In this document: positions 23,918-31,519 of the stretch, one piece after another | Layout: each line of letters starts with the position of its first letter | Position numbering within the stretch: position 1 is the stretch's first letter | From: CAZZBK01 sp964652155 | Lineage (GTDB): Bacteria > Planctomycetota > Planctomycetia > Pirellulales > PNKZ01 | Direction: 5' to 3' | Assembly: GCA_964652155.1 (NCBI GenBank) | Contig: CAZZBK010000030.1 | Location: forward strand, 1 to 43,889 | DNA: 43,889 bases | Made by a program: the position numbers and the translations under genes | The notes under the pieces: model-generated | What the model saw: the letters and a program-made list of their open reading frames with translations, nothing else | Told to the model about the DNA's origin: nothing | The model's database searches: none

Positions 23918-25093
23918 TTACTTGCTCATCTCGGCCGCACGGATCTTGCGGAACGACAGATCGGTCGTCGGGTCGTGCCCCTGAATGATCAACGTGCCGG
24001 GCTCGACACGCAGGCCTTTGCGCGGATTGGCGTCGCTCTCGCGTGGGTCGGTCCAGTCGCAGACCTGGATGCCGTGGACCCAGGCGGCCATGTGCTTGCC
24101 GCTCACGACGAGCGTCATCGGGGTCCATTCAAAATCGTTGCTCACCACGCGGCGAGCGTTTTGGCGACGATAGAAACCGCCCGTGCCGCAGTCGAGTGGC
24201 TGCGTGCGGTCGTTATCCTTAAAACCATTTTGAATCTGCATCTCGTAGCCATTCATCAGATCGCCCGGGATGCTGCGAAAGAAAACGCCCGAGTTGAGAT
24301 GCTTGCCGTTCGAGAATACTTCGAGTTGCAAGGTAAAGTCTCCGAAGCGAGCGGTTGATTCCAGTTGGCCTTTGCCGTCCTTGACATTCAACTCTTGCTT
24401 GGCCGTGACCGAGAAGACGCTCTTTTGGTCGGGATAGACGGTCCAACCGGCGAGGTCTTTGCCATTGAACAGATCATGGAGACCGAGCGGTTGCAGTTTG
24501 ACGTTGCGAAATTCGACCAGGCCCGAGTTGTGTTGCAGGCCGATGCGTCCGCGGCGGAGCTTGGCGGGATCGGTGTAGTCGAGCACCACGCGGCCATCGA
24601 GCTTGACGACGCACTTTTCGCCTTGCACGGTGACATCGAACGTCTGCCAATCTTCGTTCGCCTTGTACTCGCTGCAACGCTGACGCTTGACAAAGCTGCC
24701 GGTCGGGAAGGGGCTGGTCGACGGGTCGCAGATGTTCAACTCGTAGCAATCGCTCGCCGGATCGGTCGGGACCGTGGGCGTGCGCAGGAACACGCCGCTG
24801 TTGGTGCTTTTAGGCGCGCGAAAGTCGACTTTTAGTCGGTAGTCGCCAAACTCGCTCGTCGTGGCGAGCAAGCCCTTGGCCCCTTCGCTCACCCGGATCA
24901 CGCCATCGCTCGCGCTCCACTTGGCATCGGCGGCGGCTTCCCAGCCGTAGGTCGTCTCGCCGTCGAAGAGCAAAATCCAACCGGCGGCAACTTCGTCCGC
25001 CGTGAGTTGATTGTGCGGGGCGGCCGAGAGCGTACTGGCCGACGAGAGCCACAGGGCACTCATGACGCTGGCAGACAATAAGATCGAACGCAT
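23918..25093 (-). CDS. Exported protein with two DUF1080 (3-keto-disaccharide hydrolase-like) domains
   Basis: A signal peptide (about 1-24, 'SVMSALWLSSASTLSAA') leads to two tandem DUF1080 domains in 391 residues. Domain one (about 33-205) has 'GWILLFDGETTYGWE', 'NSGVFLRTP' and 'GRIGLQHNSGLVEFRNVKL'. Domain two (about 208-388) has 'HDLFNGKDLAGWTVYP', 'NSGVFFRSIPGD', 'YEMQIQNGF' and 'DLSFRKIRA'. The fold is a concanavalin-like jelly roll; some members hydrolyse 3-keto-glycosides. These proteins are strongly expanded in planctomycetes. The signal peptide places it outside the cytoplasm. It lies downstream of the TerC gene and a small beta-rich gene on the same strand. Confidence 0.9.
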   Translation of the reverse strand: MRSILLSASVMSALWLSSASTLSAAPHNQLTADEVAAGWILLFDGETTYGWEAAADAKWSASDGVIRVSEGAKGLLATTSEFGDYRLKVDFRAPKSTNSGVFLRTPTVPTDPASDCYELNICDPSTSPFPTGSFVKRQRCSEYKANEDWQTFDVTVQGEKCVVKLDGRVVLDYTDPAKLRRGRIGLQHNSGLVEFRNVKLQPLGLHDLFNGKDLAGWTVYPDQKSVFSVTAKQELNVKDGKGQLESTARFGDFTLQLEVFSNGKHLNSGVFFRSIPGDLMNGYEMQIQNGFKDNDRTQPLDCGTGGFYRRQNARRVVSNDFEWTPMTLVVSGKHMAAWVHGIQVCDWTDPRESDANPRKGLRVEPGTLIIQGHDPTTDLSFRKIRAAEMSK

Positions 25094-25201
25094 GGTGAAC
25101 TACCTCACTCCGAAGTCGATGCGAGACGCAAAACCGTTGGCTGTTAAACTAGCTCGCCCTACTCAGCTTGCAACCCTTGCGGCGTGAATTCATGGCGAGA
25201 T

Positions 25202-25615
25202 TCACTCGGCTAGGCGAATTTCCAGCCGCACGGCGGCCACGCCGGATCCGGCACCACAACCCGCCGTGTCGAGGATCAGTTCGAGTGCGTTACGCGACCG
25301 CAACTCGGTGGTCATGTCTCGCTGAAATACGCCGGCCGTGTCGATCGCGGGCCACTCCAGGCCGTTGAGTCGCACCCTGAGTGGCGGAACAACACCGTCG
25401 AGTACGAGCCACAGCCGCTCGCTGGCGTCAAGCTGCTGGGGTCGATTAAAAAACCGCCGCAAGGTCACCGTCCCACAAAAGCCAGTACCGAGCGCAGTCG
25501 ACCATTCGTGGGGAGACTCGACGCGCTGCCAGACGTTCTCGCCATCGCCATGCGCGGCGGCGCGTCCCATTACTTCCCAGGGCGCACGCAAGCGAATCAC
25601 ATGCGGGTAGCCCAC
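25202..25615 (-). CDS. Small beta-rich protein, galactose-binding-like (uncertain)
   Basis: The 137-residue protein starts at a GTG four bases after the TerC stop, so it looks translationally coupled; an ATG 15 codons in is an alternative. The sequence reads as a beta sandwich: 'GTVTLRRFFNRPQQLDASER', then 'LWLVLDGVVPPLRVRLNG' and 'NALELILDTAG'. This resembles the N-terminal sugar-binding domain of family 2 glycoside hydrolases, where the same 'R-F-x-x-P / E-R-x-W-L / L-N-G' pattern occurs. There is no catalytic domain and no signal peptide. Function unknown; whether it is a real product should be judged by conservation. Confidence 0.6.
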   Translation of the reverse strand: MGYPHVIRLRAPWEVMGRAAAHGDGENVWQRVESPHEWSTALGTGFCGTVTLRRFFNRPQQLDASERLWLVLDGVVPPLRVRLNGLEWPAIDTAGVFQRDMTTELRSRNALELILDTAGCGAGSGVAAVRLEIRLAE

Positions 25616-25619
25616 GATG

Positions 25620-26600
25620 TCACGTGCCGTGCGCGTCGTGAGAGGTCGAGCGGGCGCTGTACAGCGACGCCCCGATCGAGAGCGACAGGCACACGACGAT
25701 GGCCAGCAGCGAGACCCAGGAGGGGACGAGGTGCTGACCGGGGGCGATCCAACCGTAATGCTCGGCCACGAACTGAGCGGTCATTTTCACCCCCACGAAC
25801 ACCAGAATGGCGCTCAACCCCAGGCTCAGGTACTTGAACATCCCCATCATGCCGGCCAGGAGAAAATAGAGCGCCCGCAGGCCGAGGATGGCAAAGACAT
25901 TGCTCGTGAAGACGATAAAGATAAAGTAGTCTGCCGTTGGGTTTACGAGCCCAAAGATCGTTGGCACACTGTCGACCGCGAACACGACATCGGTGCTCTC
26001 GACCACCAACAAGACCAAGAACAGCGGCGTCACGACGAGCCGGCCAGCCTCGCGCGCGAAGAACTGACTACCATGCTGTTCTTTGGCCACGGGGAGGTAT
26101 TTGCGACCAAATCGCAGGATGGGGTTCTGGTCGGGGTCGACCTCGTTCTCCCCTTGAAAGGCCAGCTTCACGCCCGTGTAGACCAGCACCAAGCCCAAGA
26201 GCGGCAAGATCCACTTGAAGCGTTCGATCAATTCAGCGCCGATGATAATGAACGAGAGCCGCATGATGACCGCCCCCAAGATACCCCAGAACAGCACGCG
26301 ATGCTGATACTTCATGGGGACCTGAAAGAAGCCAAAGATCACGGCGAACACAAAGACGTTGTCCATCGACAACATCCACTCGACCAGGTAGCCGTTGAAG
26401 AATTCAAAGGCGGGAGTCGCGCCAAGCCACCACCAGACAATGCCATTGAAGATCAAGGCCAGCAGGGCCCAGACGCCGGTCCACATCCCGGCCTCGCGCA
26501 TGGTCGTCTCACGAGCATGACGATGGACGATCCCCAGGTCCAAGAGCAGCATGGCGAACACAAATCCGGCAAACGCGAGCCAATGCCAAGTTTCAATCAC
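25620..26600 (-). CDS. TerC-family integral membrane protein
   Basis: From the GTG at 26600 the protein has 326 residues and about eight to nine membrane helices. A 26-residue longer frame starting at TTG (26678) gives an arginine-rich extension unlike the family, so it is not used. TerC hallmarks are present: 'LLLDLGIVHRHARE', 'EWMLSMDNVFVFAVIFGF' (the intramembrane Asp/Asn), 'ESTDVVFAVDSVPTIFGL' (the second acidic helix), and 'LFLVLLVVE'. Members are linked to tellurite resistance and, in the Alx/YkoY group, to Mn2+ export. Context gives no substrate. I found no yybP-ykoY-type riboswitch upstream. Confidence 0.92.
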   Translation of the reverse strand: MIETWHWLAFAGFVFAMLLLDLGIVHRHARETTMREAGMWTGVWALLALIFNGIVWWWLGATPAFEFFNGYLVEWMLSMDNVFVFAVIFGFFQVPMKYQHRVLFWGILGAVIMRLSFIIIGAELIERFKWILPLLGLVLVYTGVKLAFQGENEVDPDQNPILRFGRKYLPVAKEQHGSQFFAREAGRLVVTPLFLVLLVVESTDVVFAVDSVPTIFGLVNPTADYFIFIVFTSNVFAILGLRALYFLLAGMMGMFKYLSLGLSAILVFVGVKMTAQFVAEHYGWIAPGQHLVPSWVSLLAIVVCLSLSIGASLYSARSTSHDAHGT

Positions 26601-26926
26601 AGTCGCGGGTCTCGCTGGGGGGATCAGATAGCTTCGTAGGGCCCCTCGTCGAGTTGTCGCAACTTGCCGATTCGTCAAAACTTAACGGCGCGGCCAACCT
26701 CTTGGGGTGCATCATCATAGAAGCTCGCCGCAGGGGGAGCAATCCGTGGGCTGACCGTCTGGACGGTTCGTCGAGGGAATTTGCGGCGCGACTCTTCCGC
26801 TGCTGCAAAGCCTTGCCCCGTTTCGCTCTGCGTCGCCGTTGGGTGTTTGCAGTCAGACCCAAATTACGATACAAAACAAGCTACTTTGGCTGACGTGCAC
26901 ATGTCTCCTCTCAAGGATTCGTAACT
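26601..26926. other. Divergent intergenic region between TerC and the TPR gene
   Basis: There is no gene in these 326 bases. A weak promoter for the TPR/ExbB/ExbD operon may lie at its right end (see 26847-26875). The leftmost part is the open N-terminal extension of the TerC frame and is probably leader. Confidence 0.5.
26847..26875 (+). promoter_or_regulatory. Weak candidate promoter of the TPR-ExbB-ExbD-toroid operon
   Basis: TTGCAG (26847-26852) and TACAAA (26870-26875) are 17 bases apart and end 51 bases before the GTG start. The matches to consensus are only partial (3 and 4 of 6). Confidence 0.25.
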
Positions 26927-29900
26927 GTGTTAGGCTTCAAGACGTTGGGGTTACGCTGTCCGACCCTGAGCTGGCTTGCCGTCGGGTTGCTAAGCTGGGC
27001 CTGCACCACAACGGTATCGGCCCAAGCGACGAACACGGACGACGCTGCCCGGCGGCAGTTTGCGGCCGCCGCCGCGCTGCAAAATCGTGAGCAGTTCGAG
27101 CTGGCCGCCGACGAGTGGCAGAAGTTCGTCGCTCAATTTCCTCAAAATGAACGCGCGCCGCTCGCGCGGCACTATCTTGGCTTGTGTCAGCTCAAGGCCA
27201 AGCAGTATCCCGCCGCCATCAAGTCGCTGGAGAAGCTGGTCGCCGATGCACCCAAGATCGAAGAACTTGAGCCCTCGTATCTTTATCTCGGGCTGGCTCA
27301 ATACTACGCGGGTCAGGCTGGGGCCGCGGCGCAGCTCGTCGACGCACAGAAGACCTTCGCCGCGCAGCTGCAAAAGTTTCCCCAAGGCAAATTCTTGCCA
27401 CAGGCTGTGTACTACCAAGGCGAAGCCGCCTATGCCGCAGGCAAGAAGGAGGACGCGGTCAAAGCCTATCAGCTTTTTGCCTCCCGTTTTCCCAAAGATC
27501 CGCTGCTGAGCGACGCTCTCTACGCGCTCGGCGTGACGCTCGAAGAACTCGGCCAGCCGCAGTCGGCGGGAGCCGCTTACGATCAATTCTTGGCGGGCTT
27601 TGCCAAGCATGAACTGGCCACCGAGGTCGGTATGCGACGGGGCGAAACACTCTTCGCCTTGAAACAATTTGTCGAAGCTGAGAAGCGATTCGCCACTGCG
27701 GCGAGTGTACCCCAGTTCGCGCTCGCCGATCATGCCACGATGCGTCAGGCCGGCTGCCGTTACGAACAGCAGCAATATCGCGAGGCTGCCAAGCTCTACG
27801 CCTCGATCGCCACCAAGTTCCCACAGTCACGGTATTTGGCCACGGCCTCGCTCGCGTCGGGCAAATGCGCGTTTCTCGACGGTCAGTACGCCGAGGCGCG
27901 CAGCCAGTTGAGCAAGGTGCCCGCACAAGACCCTGAGGCTGCCAGCGAAGCGGCCCACTGGACCGCGCGGGCTTGGCTCAAGGAGGGTCGCGCCTCCGAG
28001 GCGCTGCAAGCCGTGGATCGGGTGCTGCCGACTGCCACCAAGACCTGGAAAGGTCAACTGGCCCTCGATCGCGCCGACGCGCTGTGGGAATTGCCGCCGC
28101 GCCGCACTGAGTCGCTCGTGGCTTACGCCGCCGTGGCGCAAGACTACGCCGCCGACGCCATCGCGCCGCAGGCCAAGTACATGGCCGCCTTTGCCGCGCT
28201 GACGATCGGCGATCACCCCGCGGCCATTAAGCACTCGAGCGAATTCTTGCAGCGGTTTCCCAAGCACGAATTGGCCGTCGATGTCCGCTACGTGCAGGCC
28301 GAGACTCATTTACAGCGGGGCGAACACGATGCCGCCGCGAAGGTTTATGGCGAACTGCTCGTCGCGGCACCGCAGCATCGCGATGCCCCGACGTGGCACG
28401 TGCGTCGCGCATTGAGTCTGTACCTGCAAAAGAAATATCCCGAGGTGAGCGCGCAGTTGAGCCCCGTCGTGACCCAATTGGGCGGCAAAGAACTCGCCGC
28501 TGAAGCGCACTACCTGGTGGGAAGCAGTCAGTTGGAACTCAAACTCTACGACGCGGCGGTGAAGTCGCTCGAAGCCTCGTTGCAGGCCGACGCCAAGTGG
28601 CGGCAGGCCGACGAGACGCTGCTGACGCTGGCCACGGCGCTGCGACAAGCCGACCGCGCGCCCGACGCCCGTGTGCAACTTGAAAAGCTGATTCGTGATT
28701 TTCCCATGAGCCTGACACTCGATCGGGCCCACTATCGCCTGGGCGAGATTTTGTTGGCCGCCAATCAATACGATGCCGCGGCGGCTGCGTATCGCAAAGT
28801 GATCGACGGTCATCCCAAGAGCACGCTCGTGCCGCTGAGCCTGTACGGGCTCGGCTGGTGCCACTTCCGCAAGCAGGATTACGCTGGCGCTCTGAAGCCG
28901 CTCGATGACCTGAACAAGCAGTTCGCGACGCATGAAATTGTCGCTCCGACACGCTATCTGCGTGCGCTGGTGCGACAGGAATTGAAGCAGTACGACGGCG
29001 CGATTGACGACCTGCAAGCGTTCCTCAAGTCCAAGCCCGCCGCGGTCGAGATGGCCAACGCTCGTTACGCGCTCGGCCTGGCGTTGTCATCGTCCGGCAA
29101 GGCCGACGAGGCGGTGCAGACCTTCAACAGCCTACTGAAAGACGACCCGAAATACACAGGCGCGGACAAGACGCTGTACGAGTTGGGCTGGACCCTAAAG
29201 AACCAGCAGAAAGACGCGGAAGCCGCGGCAGCCTTCGAGCGGTTGGCCAAAGAGTTCCCCAAGAGCCCGCTCGCTGCCGAGAGTTGGTACCATGTCGGCG
29301 ATTTCAATTTTGCCAAGGAGAAATGGACGCCGGCCGCCAAGGCCTATTACGCCTCGATGAACGGTTCGAGCGATGCGGGGCTGGCTGAAAAAGCCGCGCA
29401 CAAGCTGGGCTGGGCCTACTTTCGCAATGCCGAGTATGTCGACGCGCAGCAGACATTCGCCTACCAGCGAGCGACGCATGCGCGCGGCGATTTGGCCGCC
29501 GACGCCACCTTCATGGAAGCCGAGAGCCTGTTCAAACAAAACAAGTACCGCGAGGCGCTCGCCATTTATGCGCAACTGACCGCCCCACCCCGCAAAGAAC
29601 TGGCCGTGCTCAACGCCTTGCACGCGGCGCAATGCTGCAACGCGCTCAAGGAGTGGTCACAAACCGTCCCCTGGACTCAGCGTGCCCAGGCGGCCGACCC
29701 TGCCACGCCGTACCTTGGCGAGATTCTCTACGAGCATGCCTGGTCGCTGCAAAACCAGGGGCAACTCGACAACGCCATGAAGCTCTACGAGGAGGTCACG
29801 ACCCGCACCGACGCCGAGGTCGCCGCCCGAGCCCGCTTCATGGTGGGCGAACTGCTCTTCGAGAAGAAAGACCACAAGGAGGCCGTGCGAAATTTCTTCA

Positions 29901-30088
29901 AGGTCGCCTACGTTTACAATTATCCCGCCTGGCAGGCCGCCGCGCAATATGAGTCGGGCCGCTGCTTCGAGGTGCTCGGACAACTCGAGCAAGCCCGCAA
30001 ATCGTATCAAGAAGTCGTCGACAAGTTTCCGCAAAGCGAGCGGGCCGAACCGGCTCGCAAACGGCTCGCCGAGCTAGGCAAGAAGTAG
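26927..30088 (+). CDS. Exported large tetratricopeptide-repeat protein
   Basis: The 1053-residue protein starts at GTG, with AAGGA nine bases upstream. A signal peptide (about 1-32, 'LSWLAVGLLSWACTTTVSAQ', with Cys inside the hydrophobic run) should export it. The rest is about 25 helical repeats with BamD/CpoB-like phrasing: 'EWQKFVAQFPQNERAPLARH', 'AYQLFASRFPKDPLLSDALY', 'AYDQFLAGFAKHELATEVGM' and so on to 'SYQEVVDKFPQSERAEPA' at the C-terminus. Such repeats form superhelical scaffolds for protein binding. It is the first gene of a run with ExbB, ExbD and a TonB-like toroid protein; TPR protein CpoB similarly closes the Tol-Pal operon of proteobacteria. A periplasmic adaptor role is inferred. 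Confidence 0.88.
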   Translation: MLGFKTLGLRCPTLSWLAVGLLSWACTTTVSAQATNTDDAARRQFAAAAALQNREQFELAADEWQKFVAQFPQNERAPLARHYLGLCQLKAKQYPAAIKSLEKLVADAPKIEELEPSYLYLGLAQYYAGQAGAAAQLVDAQKTFAAQLQKFPQGKFLPQAVYYQGEAAYAAGKKEDAVKAYQLFASRFPKDPLLSDALYALGVTLEELGQPQSAGAAYDQFLAGFAKHELATEVGMRRGETLFALKQFVEAEKRFATAASVPQFALADHATMRQAGCRYEQQQYREAAKLYASIATKFPQSRYLATASLASGKCAFLDGQYAEARSQLSKVPAQDPEAASEAAHWTARAWLKEGRASEALQAVDRVLPTATKTWKGQLALDRADALWELPPRRTESLVAYAAVAQDYAADAIAPQAKYMAAFAALTIGDHPAAIKHSSEFLQRFPKHELAVDVRYVQAETHLQRGEHDAAAKVYGELLVAAPQHRDAPTWHVRRALSLYLQKKYPEVSAQLSPVVTQLGGKELAAEAHYLVGSSQLELKLYDAAVKSLEASLQADAKWRQADETLLTLATALRQADRAPDARVQLEKLIRDFPMSLTLDRAHYRLGEILLAANQYDAAAAAYRKVIDGHPKSTLVPLSLYGLGWCHFRKQDYAGALKPLDDLNKQFATHEIVAPTRYLRALVRQELKQYDGAIDDLQAFLKSKPAAVEMANARYALGLALSSSGKADEAVQTFNSLLKDDPKYTGADKTLYELGWTLKNQQKDAEAAAAFERLAKEFPKSPLAAESWYHVGDFNFAKEKWTPAAKAYYASMNGSSDAGLAEKAAHKLGWAYFRNAEYVDAQQTFAYQRATHARGDLAADATFMEAESLFKQNKYREALAIYAQLTAPPRKELAVLNALHAAQCCNALKEWSQTVPWTQRAQAADPATPYLGEILYEHAWSLQNQGQLDNAMKLYEEVTTRTDAEVAARARFMVGELLFEKKDHKEAVRNFFKVAYVYNYPAWQAAAQYESGRCFEVLGQLEQARKSYQEVVDKFPQSERAEPARKRLAELGKK

Positions 30089-30112
30089 CCCTTTTCCTGC
30101 AACGAGTAGCAT

Positions 30113-31042
30113 ATGATCGCATGGTTCACAGTGGCCCAAGAGTCGCGGCGCATGGTTGCGTGCGTGCTCGTCGGTCTGATTCTCGGCGGCTCGCTGCTGG
30201 CGACCGCCGAGCTTTACGGGCAAGGCAATCCGCCGGCGCTCGATGACAAACTCAAGGCCGCCCAGGAACAGGCCGACGCCGCGCTCGCCGCGCCAGTGAC
30301 GACGAACAACGAGCCCGCGCCCTCCGTGGTGCCGGCCGCGTCGCCCGAGGCCCCCAGCCTGTTCAGCCTGTGGTTCGACAAGGGCGGACCGCTCATGTAT
30401 CCGATCACGCTGATCTCGTTCGTGGTCGTGGCGCTGGGCATTGAACGCCTATTCGGGCTCCGTCGCAGCCGGACCATACCCTACGCGCTGGCCAAAGAGT
30501 TGAAGCCATCTTCATCGTCGACTCCATTCGACCCGCGGCAGATTTATCTCGCGGCGCAACAATACCCTTCGGTGCTTGCCAATGTGCTCAAGGCGATTCT
30601 GCTCAAGGCGGGTCGACCGTTGCCGGAGATCGAGGTGACGCTTAATGAGATCTGCGACCGCGAAGGGTCGAAACTCTACCGCAACGTGCGGACCATCAAC
30701 CTGGCCACGACCGTCGCGCCGATGCTCGGCCTGCTCGGCACGGTGCAAGGCATGATTGACTGCTTTTACAAGACCGCCAACCAGGCCGTGGGACGCGATC
30801 GCTCGCACGCCTTGGCCAACGGTATTTACGAGGCGTTGTTGACCACCTTCGGCGGACTTGTCGTGGCGATTCCGGCCGCCATGATCGCGCACTATTTCGA
30901 GGGGCGCATTCAACACTGCTTCACCGACATCAAAGAGTTGCTCGCCACATTGCTGCCGCAGTTGGAACGTCTCGAGGGCAAGGTGCGCATCACTCGGCAG
31001 GCGGTCGAGCCGCCGCCGAAGCCCGTGACCACTCCGTCGTAA
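30113..31042 (+). CDS. MotA/TolQ/ExbB proton-channel family protein
   Basis: The 309-residue protein has an N-terminal hydrophobic leader (about 14-36) followed by an Ala/Pro-rich stretch to about 85. The ExbB core follows, with helices at about 94-116 ('PLMYPITLISFVVVALGIER'), 195-217 ('TINLATTVAPMLGLLGTVQG') and 235-258 ('LLTTFGGLVVAIPAAMIAHY'). The 'APMLGLLGTVQGMI' and 'TTFGGLVVAIP' blocks are the pore-lining family signatures. ExbB/TolQ pentamers use the proton gradient to drive a TonB or TolA-like partner. It follows the TPR gene by 24 bases and precedes the ExbD gene by 46. The leader-like extra N-terminus is longer than in E. coli ExbB. Confidence 0.92.
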   Translation: MIAWFTVAQESRRMVACVLVGLILGGSLLATAELYGQGNPPALDDKLKAAQEQADAALAAPVTTNNEPAPSVVPAASPEAPSLFSLWFDKGGPLMYPITLISFVVVALGIERLFGLRRSRTIPYALAKELKPSSSSTPFDPRQIYLAAQQYPSVLANVLKAILLKAGRPLPEIEVTLNEICDREGSKLYRNVRTINLATTVAPMLGLLGTVQGMIDCFYKTANQAVGRDRSHALANGIYEALLTTFGGLVVAIPAAMIAHYFEGRIQHCFTDIKELLATLLPQLERLEGKVRITRQAVEPPPKPVTTPS

Positions 31043-31088
31043 TCCATTACTCAGGCTCGTTCACTGTGTTCCGCGTGGGTCGTGACTT

Positions 31089-31511
31089 ATGAGCGTCAAG
31101 CTCGAAAAAGGCGAAGTGGCTGGCGGCATCAACATGACGCCCATGATCGACTGCGTCTTTTTGCTGTTGATCTTTTTCCTGGTCGCCACGGAATTTCGCG
31201 ACGAAGAATTCGAGATGAACGTCGTGTTGCCGCAGGCCAGCGAGGCCCGGCCGCTCATTGCCAAGCCCAGGGAGTTGTTCGTCAACGTCACGCAGGATGG
31301 CCGCTACATGATCGCCGCGCAGGAACTCAACGCGAACCAGTTGTATGGCGCGCTGCTGCAAGCCTACAGCGACAATCCATTGCGGCAGACCGTGATCATT
31401 CGGGCCGACAAACGCTGCCCCTGGGAGCATGTCATGACCGTGATGAACCTGTGCAACAAAGCCAAGATCAAGGATTATCGCGTCACGGCCATGGACGGAA
31501 CCGGCAGTTAA
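31089..31511 (+). CDS. ExbD/TolR family biopolymer transport protein
   Basis: The 140-residue protein begins with a short cytoplasmic N-terminus, then one membrane helix 'NMTPMIDCVFLLLIFFLVAT' carrying the essential aspartate (D21), then a periplasmic beta-alpha domain ('VVLPQASEA', 'LFVNVTQDGRYMIAAQELNA', 'VIIRADKRCPWEHVMTVMNL'). This is the normal length and layout of ExbD/TolR, which couples proton flow through the ExbB/TolQ pore to movement. It lies between the ExbB gene and the toroid protein gene, 8 bases from the latter, consistent with one complex. Confidence 0.94.
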   Translation: MSVKLEKGEVAGGINMTPMIDCVFLLLIFFLVATEFRDEEFEMNVVLPQASEARPLIAKPRELFVNVTQDGRYMIAAQELNANQLYGALLQAYSDNPLRQTVIIRADKRCPWEHVMTVMNLCNKAKIKDYRVTAMDGTGS

Positions 31512-31519
31512 TCACGACG

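Noticed and set aside
26601..26720. yybP-ykoY manganese riboswitch before the TerC gene
   Set aside because: The conserved riboswitch segments were not found in the leader.
31082..31519. N-terminal extension of the toroid protein
   Set aside because: It overlaps exbD in another frame; the ATG at 31520 gives the membrane-anchored start and an 8-base gap.
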